The position numbers and the translations under genes are program-made. A stretch of DNA of 64,000 nucleotides from Streptomyces sp. NBC_00358 (GTDB taxonomy: Bacteria; Actinomycetota; Actinomycetes; Streptomycetales; Streptomycetaceae): contig NZ_CP107976.1 in the NCBI RefSeq assembly GCF_036099295.1, positions 2,046,001 through 2,110,000 of the forward strand, given 5' to 3'. Position 1 is the first letter of the stretch. Every line of letters begins with the position of its first letter. The notes under the pieces are model-generated. The model made no database searches. It had not been told where the DNA came from and saw only the letters and a program-made list of their open reading frames with translations. Positions 17,391 to 25,985 of the stretch are shown here, one piece after another.

Positions 17391-17442
17391 GGCGGGGCCC
17401 CGGACGGCGGGGAGCGCCCCCTGCGCCGGAGGGGGCCCCGCC
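17391..17442. terminator. Hairpin between convergent fdhD and isochorismatase-family genes
   Basis: Eleven-base perfect arms GGCGGGGCCCC (17391-17401) and GGGGCCCCGCC (17432-17442) with a partly self-complementary loop. The position between convergent genes suggests bidirectional termination. Confidence 0.6.
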
Positions 17443-17500
17443 TCGGCCCCGGCCCTCCCCACCTGGGCGGGCACGGGAGCGCCGGGAGCGCCCCAGCGGC

Positions 17501-18043
17501 TCACCGCGCGGAGAAGCGCACCTCCCCGGCGGTCACCACCGTGCCGAGGCGCGGGAAGTCCAGGCGGACGGAGGCCTCGTGCTCGGGGGCGGTGAAAGCG
17601 GCCATCGCGTCCTGGACGAAGACGAGGTCGTAGCCGAGGTCGCCGGCGGCGCGCGCGGTGGACTCGACCCCCAGGTTGGTGGCGATCCCGCCGAACACCA
17701 GGGTGGAGACGCCGTGTTCGCGCAGCCGTTCGTCGAGGCCGGTGCCCTGGAACCCACCGATGGTCCGCTTCACGATCTCCAGATCACCCTCCGCGACCAG
17801 CCCGGGGACGAGACCGCTGCCGGGCGGCTGCTCCGGGACTCCGGACCGCTCCACCCGGATGAGCACGACGAGCGCGCCGGCCTTCCGGAAGGTGGCCGCC
17901 AACTCCTCGGCGGTGGCGAGAACTTCGGTCCCCTTGTACGGCTCAAGGGGCAGCGCCACGATGCGCTCCATCAGATCGACGAGCACAAGGGCGGTGCGCG
18001 CCGGATCGAGGGCGAGGCGGGGTTCGGCTTCGGGTGCGGTCAT
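17501..18043 (-). CDS. Isochorismatase-family protein lacking the catalytic cysteine
   Basis: A 180-residue isochorismatase-like fold. The aspartate of the triad is visible in 'LVLVDLMERI' and a lysine in 'EIVKRTIGGFQGT'. The usual nucleophile site reads 'GGIATNLGVESTAR', with Gly where cysteine hydrolases have Cys. True isochorismatases (EntB/PhzD type) also lack that cysteine, and a large uncharacterised subgroup carries this TNxGVESTAR motif. The protein is therefore unlikely to be a nicotinamidase-type cysteine hydrolase. Substrate is unknown. It stands alone, convergent to fdhD. Confidence 0.82.
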   Translation of the reverse strand: MTAPEAEPRLALDPARTALVLVDLMERIVALPLEPYKGTEVLATAEELAATFRKAGALVVLIRVERSGVPEQPPGSGLVPGLVAEGDLEIVKRTIGGFQGTGLDERLREHGVSTLVFGGIATNLGVESTARAAGDLGYDLVFVQDAMAAFTAPEHEASVRLDFPRLGTVVTAGEVRFSAR

Positions 18044-18181
18044 GACGGAACGTTAGCCCGCATCAGCCGTCCGTACCGGAAATCCGGATCAACAAGCCAG
18101 TGAACTGCTCCTCGCGGAGCGGCCACCCGGACGCGCGCCGACCGGTCGAAATCTGGCGTGAACACGACCGGTGCAGGCTCC

Positions 18182-18211
18182 TTGTGGGGTGCCTGAGAGC
18201 CCAAGTAGCGT
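18182..18211 (+). promoter_or_regulatory. Candidate vegetative promoter for the sialidase unit
   Basis: TTGTGG (18182-18187) and TAGCGT (18206-18211) are separated by 18 bases and lie about 80 bp before the sialidase ATG. Both hexamers fit the TTGACN/TANNNT consensus of the Streptomyces principal sigma factor. Confidence 0.35.
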
Positions 18212-18288
18212 CTGCGGCGCGAACGTTGGACGTGGGATGTCCAGAGAATCCGGATTGCCCAGCCGCCGTACGAAGGGCAGGTCGCACG

Positions 18289-20256
18289 ATGCCGTCACGC
18301 CTTTGCACCCGTCTGAGATCCACCTTCGCCGCACGGCCGGGACCGCGTTCCCGCACCCGTCCGCGACTCCCCTTCGCCACCCGGCGGGGACCGCGATCCC
18401 GCACCCGCCTCGTAGCCGCGCTCACCGCCGCTCTGAGCATCGCCGCGCTGATCGCGCTCCCGGGGACCGCACGGGCCGAACCCGCTCCGGCCGGCGGCGA
18501 GTTCGAGCAGCAGGTGCTGTTCAAGGCCGCCCAGGATCCGGGTTACGCCTGCTTCCGCATCCCCTCCGTCGTACGGACGACCGAGGGAACGCTGCTGGCG
18601 TTCGCCGAGGGACGGGTCCTCAACTGCGGTGACGCGGCCGACATCGACATCGTCGTGAAGCGCTCCGGCGACGGCGGGCGCACCTGGAGCCCGCTCCAGG
18701 TCGTCAACGACGGGGGCGGGAACACCCACGGCAACCCCACACCGATCGTGGACCGTGAGACCGGCCGGATCGTCCTGGCGGAGACGTACAACACGGGCCG
18801 TACGGACAGCGCGAGCTGCTCCGTGCCGTGCGACCGCACTCCGCATCTCCAGTACAGCGACGACGACGGTCTGAGCTGGTCGCGGCCGCGCGACCTGAGC
18901 GACGAGATCCTGCCCGCGAACTGGAACTCGTGGTACGCCACCGGTCCCGTGCACGGCATCCAGCTCACGCGCGGCCGGCACGCGGGACGGCTGGTCTTCG
19001 CCGTCAACACCGAGACCTGGAACGGCAGTCGGGTCACGGCCAACAACGCCGCGCTCATCACCAGCGACGACGGAGGCGACCACTGGGACATCGGTGCGAC
19101 CGACTCCTGGCCGATCGCGGACGACGGCACCTACCGGCAGAAGCCCTCCGAGATGACGCTCACCGAGCGCGCCGACGGCTCGGTCCTGGTCAGTGGCCGC
19201 GAGCAGGACGGCACCGACCTCGGGCACCGCACCCAGGCGGTCAGCCGGGACGGCGGCGACAGTTTCCTCTCCCCCTTCCGTGACGTCCCGGACCTCTACG
19301 CGCCCCAGGTGCAGGGCTCCGTCCTGCGCGTCGGCGACCGGATCCTGCTGTCCTGCCCGGCCGACCCGGACCGCCGCCGGACCATGATGATCCGCTCCTC
19401 CTACGACGGCGGACGCACCTGGGACGGCGTGGACCGCGGCACGGTCGTCACCACCGACTGGTCCGGCTACTCCGACCTGGTGCGTGTCGACGGTGACACC
19501 GTGGGCCTGCTGTACGAGGGCGGCGCGGCCGACGCGCGCGACGAGATCCGCTTCGCCCGCTTCACCGAGGACTGGCTCCGGCCGCGCCGGGGCCCCGACC
19601 CGACGACGGCCGACCTCGCCCCGTTCACCCGTCGGGCGGCGGTCCTCGGCGGCGCGAGCGAGACCTCCGGCGTCCTCGGCGGCGCGCTGGAGTTCGACGG
19701 CACCGACGACGCCGTACGGCTGCCGTACCAGGACCGGTTGCCGCTGGGGACGAAGGACTTCACCGCTTCCCTGTGGTTCCGCTACACGGCGACCGGCGGT
19801 GAGCAGCCGCTGCTGTGGATGGGCGGGATCGGTACGACGCAGCCCCAGGTGTGGCTGCGCGGGGAACCCTCGTCCGGCCGGATCACCGGTCTCATCACCA
19901 CCAGGGACGGCGCCGCGGCCCCGGCCACGGCGTTCGTGCGCACCGCGGGGGCGTTCAACGACGGCCAGTGGCACCATCTGGCGCTGCGCCGCGGCGGCGG
20001 ACGGCTCACGCTGTTCATCGACGGGACGACGGTCGGCACCGCGGACGTGCCCGGATCGGTGAGCCGCAACTCGCCGTTCGGGGTGCACGTCGGCCAACGG
20101 ATGGACAGCCGCGCGTACTTCACCGGCGCGATCGACGACGTAAGGGTCTACGGAAGGGCGTTGAGCGACGCGGAGCTGGCCGCACCACCCGAGCGGCAGG
20201 TGACCTCGGGCACCGTCCTGTGGCTCCCCATGGACCGGGTGAGCGGGGGCCACTAA
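18289..20256 (+). CDS. Secreted sialidase (GH33) with C-terminal LamG domain
   Basis: A 655-residue exported protein. An Arg-rich N-terminus of about 40 residues is followed by a hydrophobic stretch and an Ala-Arg-Ala site near residue 63. The six-bladed propeller shows the FRIP motif (89-92) and several Asp boxes: 'SGDGGRTW', 'SDDDGLSW', 'SDDGGDHW', 'SRDGGDSF', 'SYDGGRTW'. After about residue 450 a LamG/concanavalin-like domain follows ('GALEFDGTDDAVRLP', 'DGQWHHLALRR', 'GAIDDVRVYGRAL'). It would cleave terminal sialic acids from glycans outside the cell. The start at 18289 has 'GAAGGGCAGG' upstream. The next gene begins 10 bases after its stop, suggesting a shared transcript. Confidence 0.9.
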   Translation: MPSRLCTRLRSTFAARPGPRSRTRPRLPFATRRGPRSRTRLVAALTAALSIAALIALPGTARAEPAPAGGEFEQQVLFKAAQDPGYACFRIPSVVRTTEGTLLAFAEGRVLNCGDAADIDIVVKRSGDGGRTWSPLQVVNDGGGNTHGNPTPIVDRETGRIVLAETYNTGRTDSASCSVPCDRTPHLQYSDDDGLSWSRPRDLSDEILPANWNSWYATGPVHGIQLTRGRHAGRLVFAVNTETWNGSRVTANNAALITSDDGGDHWDIGATDSWPIADDGTYRQKPSEMTLTERADGSVLVSGREQDGTDLGHRTQAVSRDGGDSFLSPFRDVPDLYAPQVQGSVLRVGDRILLSCPADPDRRRTMMIRSSYDGGRTWDGVDRGTVVTTDWSGYSDLVRVDGDTVGLLYEGGAADARDEIRFARFTEDWLRPRRGPDPTTADLAPFTRRAAVLGGASETSGVLGGALEFDGTDDAVRLPYQDRLPLGTKDFTASLWFRYTATGGEQPLLWMGGIGTTQPQVWLRGEPSSGRITGLITTRDGAAAPATAFVRTAGAFNDGQWHHLALRRGGGRLTLFIDGTTVGTADVPGSVSRNSPFGVHVGQRMDSRAYFTGAIDDVRVYGRALSDAELAAPPERQVTSGTVLWLPMDRVSGGH

Positions 20257-20266
20257 CGTCCCCTCC

Positions 20267-21505
20267 GTGCCCGAGGACGCCCGAGCGCGGCGGCGGAACG
20301 GGACCGGGCTCGGCGTCCTGCTGGCCCTGGTCTCGGCGGCCGTGCTGCTCACCGCCCTCCCGGACCACCACCGGGACGGCGGTGGCACGTGCCGCGCCCG
20401 CGCCGTCACCTCCTGGGCCGCGGACGCCCGGCTCACGGCCGAGTTCGCCCGGTACGGCGACGACGACGGCCGTGCCGACGACTGGACCGGCGGCGACGGG
20501 ACCCATTCGGTGCGACTGCCGGACGGCCGGGTGCTGTGGCTGTTCTCGGACACCTATCTCGGCCCGGTGCACGGACCGCCGAACCCGGTCGGTGAGCCGT
20601 ACGCGTGGCGCGACCCGGGCACACCCCTGGTGCGCAACTCGGCCGTCGTGATGTCCCGCGAGGGCCGATTGACCGGCACCCTGCCCGCGCCCCTCTTCCC
20701 GGATCCGGCACCCTCGCTGTGGCGCTGGCCGGTCGCCGCCCGGGTCGAACCCCGCGCCCCCGGCTCGGACCGGAAGGTCGTGCGGGTGCTGCTGTGGACC
20801 CGGACCGCCGGACAACCGCCGTGGATCTACGGGGTGCCCACCGCCACCGAGGTCGCCACGCTCTCGCTGCCCGCCCTGCGGCTCGAAGGCATCACCACGG
20901 CCCTGGACCAGCGAACGGTCGCGGACCCCTCCCGGCGCGTGCTGTTCGGCACCGCGGCCGTCGCCTCCGGCGCGTGGACGTACGTCTTCGGGGGTGACGA
21001 CGGGCGGGCCGCCGCGCGCCCCGCCGGGCGGGCGTACGTGGCGCGGGTGCCGCGCGGCGGCCTCGGCGAGCCGGGGGCCTGGGAGTACTGGGACGGTTCG
21101 GCGTGGACCGTGCGCGGGCGCCCGGCGCCGGTGCTCGGGGACGACCGGCGCACGGGCGTGGGCAGCGCGTTCACGGTGGTGCGGGACGGCGGCACGTACG
21201 TCCTGTTCACGATGGCGGCGGGTGCCGCCGGCCTGACCACGGTCAGCTCGTACTGGGCGTGCGCGCCGACCGGTCCCTGGCACGGCCCCGCCCGCGGCCT
21301 CGACCCGTCGCTCCCGAGCGCCGGTGCGGCCGCGTACAACCCGCAGGCGCACCCGGAGCTGGGCGACGGCGACCGGGTCGTCCTCAGCTACGACGTCAAC
21401 CGGCTCGACTCCACCGGCGCGGCGGCGAAGCAGAACCTCAGCCGGAACGTCTCCCTGTACCGGCCGCGATTCGTGACGCTGCGTCTGGGGAGACCCGCGC
21501 CCTGA
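20267..21505 (+). CDS. Membrane-anchored DUF4185/DUF5005-like propeller protein
   Basis: A 412-residue protein with one N-terminal hydrophobic span ('LGVLLALVSAAVLLTALP') and an extracellular propeller-like domain. Recognisable segments are 'GGDGTHSVRLPDGRVLWLFSDTYLG' (in pieces), 'RNSAVVMSREGRLTG', 'YVFGGDDGRAAARPAG' and 'YNPQAHPEL' near the end. These match secreted DUF4185/DUF5005 proteins, which resemble five-bladed glycosidase propellers but have no assigned activity. It follows the sialidase by 10 bases and probably works on the same glycans. Its 3' end overlaps the convergent transporter gene by 68 bases. Confidence 0.7.
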   Translation: MPEDARARRRNGTGLGVLLALVSAAVLLTALPDHHRDGGGTCRARAVTSWAADARLTAEFARYGDDDGRADDWTGGDGTHSVRLPDGRVLWLFSDTYLGPVHGPPNPVGEPYAWRDPGTPLVRNSAVVMSREGRLTGTLPAPLFPDPAPSLWRWPVAARVEPRAPGSDRKVVRVLLWTRTAGQPPWIYGVPTATEVATLSLPALRLEGITTALDQRTVADPSRRVLFGTAAVASGAWTYVFGGDDGRAAARPAGRAYVARVPRGGLGEPGAWEYWDGSAWTVRGRPAPVLGDDRRTGVGSAFTVVRDGGTYVLFTMAAGAAGLTTVSSYWACAPTGPWHGPARGLDPSLPSAGAAAYNPQAHPELGDGDRVVLSYDVNRLDSTGAAAKQNLSRNVSLYRPRFVTLRLGRPAP

Positions 21506-22571
21506 CGGACCGGGCGGGACCGGTGGGCCCGCCCGCACCGCCAGCCCTTCCGCCGGTGCCCGTCGCCCCCCTGGTTCCGGCCGCGCTGTCCGGGCCGGTC
21601 ACCTCGGGGTCGCGGGCGCGGCGCTTGGCGATCACCGCGCACACCATGAGCTGCATCTGGTGGAAGAGCATCAGCGGGAGCACGGCGAGCGAGGCGTGCG
21701 CGCCGAACAGGACGCCGGCCATGGGGAGTCCGGAGGCGAGCGACTTCTTGGACCCGGCGAACTGGATGGCGATCCGGTCCTCCCTGCCGAAGCGCAGGGC
21801 CTTCGCGCCGTACCAGGTCAGCAGGAGCATCACACCGAGCAGCAGCGCCTCGACGACGAGGAGTCCGGCCAGCCGGACGGCGCTGACCTGGTGCCAGATA
21901 CCCCGCACCATGCCCTCGCTGAACGCGGTGTACACGACGAGCAGGATCGAGCCTCGGTCGACGTACCCGAGGACCTGCTTGTGGCGGGTGATGAAGGCGC
22001 CGATCCAGGGGCGCAGCAGTTGTCCGGCCACGAAGGGCACCAGCAGTTGCAGCACGATCCTGAGGAGCGAGTCTGCGGAGAACCCGCCGCCGCTGCTGCC
22101 CAGGAGGACCGCCGCGAGCAGCGGGGTGACGACGATGCCCGCCAGCGACGAGAAGGAGCCCGCGCAGATCGCGGCGGGCACGTTGCCGCGGGCGATCGAG
22201 GTGAAGGCGATCGACGACTGGATGGTCGACGGGACGAGCGTGAGGAAGAGGAGGCCGGTGTAGAGGTCGTGTGTCAGGAGTGCCGGTTCGAGGCCGCGGG
22301 CGGCGAGGCCGAGCAGCGGGAACGCCACGAAGGTGCACACGAGGACCGTGCCGTGCAGCCGCCAGTGTCTGAGGCCTTCCATCGCCTCACGGGTGGACAG
22401 GCGCGCGCCGTACAGGAAGAAGAGGAAGGCGATCGCGGCCGTGGAGGCCCCGGAGGCGACGTCCGCCGCCGTACCGCTCGCCGGGAACAGGGCGGCGAGG
22501 CCCACGGTCCCGAGCAGCAGGAGGATGTAGGGGTCGACCGGCATCCAGCTCGGCCACTGCAGGCGTTTCAC
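21438..22571 (-). CDS. SBF-like (bile acid:sodium symporter family) transporter
   Basis: A 377-residue protein with about 9-10 spans. The segments 'FLFFLYGARLSTREAMEGLRHWRLH' (in pieces), 'LVPSTIQSSIAFTSIARGN', 'AICAGSFSSLAGIVVTPL' and 'AIQFAGSKKSLASGLPM' are typical of the SBF-like group (Rch1/YfeH type). The GTG at 22571, behind 'GGAGCACC', gives the family N-terminus 'MKRLQWPSWMPVDPYILLLL'. An upstream GTG would add an implausible Arg/Thr-rich tail. The last 50 residues are a low-complexity Gly/Ala/Arg tail that overlaps the convergent DUF4185 gene. The divergent LysR gene probably controls it. Substrate unknown. Confidence 0.83.
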   Translation of the reverse strand: MKRLQWPSWMPVDPYILLLLGTVGLAALFPASGTAADVASGASTAAIAFLFFLYGARLSTREAMEGLRHWRLHGTVLVCTFVAFPLLGLAARGLEPALLTHDLYTGLLFLTLVPSTIQSSIAFTSIARGNVPAAICAGSFSSLAGIVVTPLLAAVLLGSSGGGFSADSLLRIVLQLLVPFVAGQLLRPWIGAFITRHKQVLGYVDRGSILLVVYTAFSEGMVRGIWHQVSAVRLAGLLVVEALLLGVMLLLTWYGAKALRFGREDRIAIQFAGSKKSLASGLPMAGVLFGAHASLAVLPLMLFHQMQLMVCAVIAKRRARDPEVTGPDSAAGTRGATGTGGRAGGAGGPTGPARSVRARVSPDAASRIAAGTGRRSG

Positions 22572-22792
22572 GGTGCTCCACTGCTCGGTTCGGTGCGTCT
22601 GAATCGTCGTCCGGCCACTGTCCCGCCGCCGTCCGGCCCTTCCGGCCGAAGTCCGGCCGTCGTCCGTCGTCGTCACTCGCCGTCCGGTGGTCGTCGGCGG
22701 ACCGTGCCCTCTCCATCGTCCTCTCCCGTGCCGCGATCGGGAATCCGTCATACCGCTCTGACTGTCATCACGTTTCGCGATAGCGTGGCGGT

Positions 22793-23665
22793 GTGTACGA
22801 CCCTTCCCAGTTGCGTACGTTCCTCGCGGTGGCCCAGACGCTGAGCTTCACCCAGGCCGCCCGGCGGCTGGGACTGCGCCAGTCCACGGTCAGCCAGCAT
22901 GTGCGCCGGCTGGAGGACGCGGCCGGGCGGCAGTTCTTCTCCCGTGACACGCACTCCGTGGAGCTCACCGAGGACGGTGAGGCGATGCTCGGGTTCGCTC
23001 GGCGCATCCTGGAGGTGCAGGAGCAGGCGACGGCGTTCTTCACCGGGACCCGGCTGCGCGGGCGACTGCGCTTCGGCGCCTCCGAGGACTTCGTGCTGAC
23101 CCGGCTGCCGGAGATCCTGGAGGGCTTCCGCACGGACCATCCCGAGGTGGACCTGGAGCTGACGGTCGAGCTGTCCGGCACCCTGCACGAGCAGCTCGCC
23201 GCGGGGGATCTCGACCTGGTGCTGGCGAAGCGGCGGCCCGAGGACCCGCGCGGCGAACTCGTCTGGCACGACCGGCTGGTCTGGATCGGCGCCCAGCGGC
23301 TGCGGCTGGACCCGGACCGTCCGGTGCCGCTGATCGTCTATCCGCCCCCGGGCATCACCCGCGCGCTGGCCCTCGAAGCCCTGGAACGCCAGGGCAGGCC
23401 GTGGCGCATCGCCTGCACCAGCGGCAGTCTGAACGGCCTGATCGCGGCGGCCCGCGCGGGTCTCGGCGTGATGGCCCACTCGCGGGGGCTGGTGCCGCCC
23501 GGCCTGGTCCGGGTACCGGAGCGTGCAGGGCTCCCGAAGCTCGGCGAGGTCGACTTCGTGCTGGTGCACGGACGCCGGCGGCCGTCCGCGCAGGGGGCCG
23601 CGGACGCGCTCGCGGCGGCGATCCTCGCGGGCGGGGACCGGCTGTACCGGGGGCGGAAGGGCTAG
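22793..23665 (+). CDS. LysR-family transcriptional regulator
   Basis: A 290-residue LysR protein. The winged helix spans about residues 1-60 ('QLRTFLAVAQTLSFTQAARRLG', in pieces; 'LRQSTVSQHVRRLE'), followed by a periplasmic-binding-like effector domain ('LRFGASEDFVLTRLPEIL', 'LDLVLAKRR', 'AARAGLGVMAHSR'). LysR proteins normally activate a divergent target from the shared intergenic region. Here that target is the SBF-like transporter, with 221 bp between the starts. The start GTG at 22793 matches the family's usual N-terminus. Confidence 0.9.
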   Translation: MYDPSQLRTFLAVAQTLSFTQAARRLGLRQSTVSQHVRRLEDAAGRQFFSRDTHSVELTEDGEAMLGFARRILEVQEQATAFFTGTRLRGRLRFGASEDFVLTRLPEILEGFRTDHPEVDLELTVELSGTLHEQLAAGDLDLVLAKRRPEDPRGELVWHDRLVWIGAQRLRLDPDRPVPLIVYPPPGITRALALEALERQGRPWRIACTSGSLNGLIAAARAGLGVMAHSRGLVPPGLVRVPERAGLPKLGEVDFVLVHGRRRPSAQGAADALAAAILAGGDRLYRGRKG

Positions 23666-23983
23666 CGGAGCGGAAGAGCCCGGCGCTTCCCCATACGCAG
23701 GGGGCGGGGCCGGAGGAGCCCGCGCCGACCGCGGAATGCGATGTTCCGAATGTGCTCCCGGAGGGACTCGTGACCCGGCCCGGGTCGTAGCGATTCCGTG
23801 GAGATTACGGACGCGAAACCTACGGAACCGTAAGGAATTCTGTCCTACCCTTCCCCTTGTGGGGGCATTTCCGCGGCTGACCTGTGCGAACCCCGCACCC
23901 CTCGGCGGTTCGAGGCCCCTCCCGCCCGGTCGCGTGGTGGGGTAGCTTTCACGGCGCTGTGCGGAGCGCCACGAGGAGCGGTA
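23666..23983. other. 318-base intergenic region before fadD-like gene
   Basis: I see no gene in this gap. It contains a short palindrome TACGG-AA-CCGTA (23821-23832) flanked by a related TTACGGA at 23796-23801, and the ribosome binding site of the next gene at its end. The rest is GC-rich spacer with no clear terminator. Confidence 0.5.
23821..23832 (+). promoter_or_regulatory. TACGGAACCGTA palindrome upstream of the acyl-CoA synthetase gene
   Basis: Five-base perfect arms with an AA centre lie 152 bp upstream of the TTG start. TACGG/CCGTA-type inverted repeats are the general shape of TetR-family operators at actinobacterial fatty-acid genes. No candidate regulator gene is adjacent, so the assignment is open. 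Confidence 0.35.
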
Positions 23984-25810
23984 TTGCGCGAGTTCACCAA
24001 CCCCCCGTTGGCGTCGGCGCCGCCGGTCGGCGGCCTGGCCGACGCCGTGTTCGAGTATGCCCGGGTGGACCCCCTCCACGTCGCGCTCGGCCGCAAGGAC
24101 GAGCAGGGACAGTGGCGCGACGTCACCTCGGCCGAGTTCCGGGACGAGGTCCTGGCGCTCGCCAAGGGAATGCTCGCCCAGGGCGTCCGCTTCGGCGACC
24201 GGGTCGCCATCATGTGCCCGACCCGCTACGAGTGGACCCTGTTCGACTTCGCCCTGTGGACGATCGGCGCCCAGGTCGTGCCCATCTACCCCACGTCCTC
24301 CGCCGAGCAGGTCTTCTGGATGCTGCACGACGCGCAGGTGTCGGCCGTCATGGTGGAGCACGAGGACCACGCGATGACCATCGCCACGGTCGTCGACCGG
24401 CTGCCCCAGTTGCACAAGCTGTGGCAGCTCGACGTGGGCGCGGTGCACGAGCTGTACGAGGCCGGTGCGCACCTCGACGACGAGGTGGTCCACCGGCACC
24501 GCCGGGCGGTCACCCCCGAGTCGACCGCGACGATCATCTACACCTCGGGCACCACCGGGCGCCCCAAGGGCTGTGTCATCTCGCACGCGAACTTCATGTT
24601 CGAGGCGGACACCGTCATCACCCGCTGGGAACCCGTCTTCCACTCCAAGCGTGGTGACGAGGCGTCCACGCTGCTGTTCCTGCCGCTCGCGCACGTCTTC
24701 GGGCGGATGGTGCAGATCGCCGCGTTCCGCGGGAAGGTCAAGTTCGGGCACCAGCCTCAACTGCACGCGTCCGCGCTGCTGCCGGACCTCGCCGCGTTCC
24801 GGCCCACCTTCTTCCTGGCCGTGCCGTACATCTTCGAGAAGGTCTTCAACGCCGCCCGCCGCAAGGCCGAGAGGGAGGGCAAGGCCGGTCCCTTCGAGAA
24901 GGCCGTCGACGCCGCCGTGCGCTACGCGGACGCCGTCGAGGCCAAGGCCTGGGGCACCGGTCCGGGCCCCTCGGCGAGTCTGCGCATGCAGCACCAGGTC
25001 TTCGACAAGCTCGTCTACTCCAAGGTGCGGGCCGCGATGGGCGGCCGGGTCAGGCACGCGATGTCGGGCGGCTCGGCGATGGACCGGCGGCTCGGACTGT
25101 TCTTCGCGGGCGCGGGCGTGACCATCTACGAGGGGTACGGGCTCACCGAGTCCACGGCCGCCGCGACCGCCAATCCGCCCGAGCTCACCCGGTTCGGCAC
25201 CGTCGGCCAGGCGATCCCCGGCACCACCGTGCACATCGCGGACGACGGGGAGATCTGGCTCAACGGCGGCAATGTGTTCCAGGGCTACCTGAACAACGAC
25301 AAGGCCACCGACGCCACCCTGCACGACGGCTGGCTGGCCACCGGCGACCTCGGCTCCCTGGACGAGGACGGGTACCTCACGATCACCGGGCGCAAGAAGG
25401 AGATCCTGGTGACCTCCGGCGGCAAGAGCGTCTCGCCGGGCGTGCTGGAGGAGCGGGTGCGCGACCATCCGCTGGTCGCCCAGTGCATAGTGGTCGGAAA
25501 CGACCGGCCCTACATCGCCGCGCTCGTCACCCTCGACGCCGAGGCCGTCGAGCACTGGCTCCAGATGCGCGGCAAGCCGCCGCTGTCCGCCGGCGATCTG
25601 GTGCGCGACCCCGATCTGGAGACCGAGGTGCGGCGCGCCGTGGTCGCCGCGAACACCCTGGTCTCGCAGGCCGAGTCGATCCGTACGTTCCGGATACTGG
25701 CCAACCAGTTCACCGAGGAGCACGGCCTGCTGACGCCGTCGCTGAAGCTGAAGCGCAAGGCGATCGAGAAGGCGTACTCGGCGGAGGTCGAGGCGCTCTA
25801 CCGGACGTAG
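23984..25810 (+). CDS. Long-chain fatty-acid:CoA ligase (AMP-forming)
   Basis: A 608-residue adenylate-forming enzyme with all core motifs: P-loop 'YTSGTTGRPKG', 'YEGYGLTES' adenine/acyl pocket, 'WLATGDLGSLDEDGYL' and the hinge 'TGRKKEILVTSGGKSVSP'. The length and the insertion before the A5 motif match the long-chain (FadD15/FACS) group. It converts a free fatty acid to acyl-CoA in the cytoplasm, via acyl-AMP. The TTG start at 23984 is preceded by 'GAGGAGCGGTA'. It is a single-gene unit; neither beta-oxidation nor polyketide genes adjoin it. Confidence 0.9.
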   Translation: MREFTNPPLASAPPVGGLADAVFEYARVDPLHVALGRKDEQGQWRDVTSAEFRDEVLALAKGMLAQGVRFGDRVAIMCPTRYEWTLFDFALWTIGAQVVPIYPTSSAEQVFWMLHDAQVSAVMVEHEDHAMTIATVVDRLPQLHKLWQLDVGAVHELYEAGAHLDDEVVHRHRRAVTPESTATIIYTSGTTGRPKGCVISHANFMFEADTVITRWEPVFHSKRGDEASTLLFLPLAHVFGRMVQIAAFRGKVKFGHQPQLHASALLPDLAAFRPTFFLAVPYIFEKVFNAARRKAEREGKAGPFEKAVDAAVRYADAVEAKAWGTGPGPSASLRMQHQVFDKLVYSKVRAAMGGRVRHAMSGGSAMDRRLGLFFAGAGVTIYEGYGLTESTAAATANPPELTRFGTVGQAIPGTTVHIADDGEIWLNGGNVFQGYLNNDKATDATLHDGWLATGDLGSLDEDGYLTITGRKKEILVTSGGKSVSPGVLEERVRDHPLVAQCIVVGNDRPYIAALVTLDAEAVEHWLQMRGKPPLSAGDLVRDPDLETEVRRAVVAANTLVSQAESIRTFRILANQFTEEHGLLTPSLKLKRKAIEKAYSAEVEALYRT

Positions 25811-25985
25811 TCCGGGCGAGGCCGCTTCCGTTCCGGGGGCGGGGACCCCGGCGTTCCGGCATGATTGATCGGTTCATTTCAGCCAATCTCTGATTCGTCG
25901 GACCGGGGGCCCGGTCAGGAATGCATCACGGCCCGTGATCGTTGACGATACGAGTACCACCCGACGACTGAAGGATCGAGAGCTC

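Noticed and set aside
22748-25723. Leftward 991-codon open frame opposite LysR and the acyl-CoA ligase
   Set aside because: No domain, no start signal, and both genes on the other strand are unambiguous.
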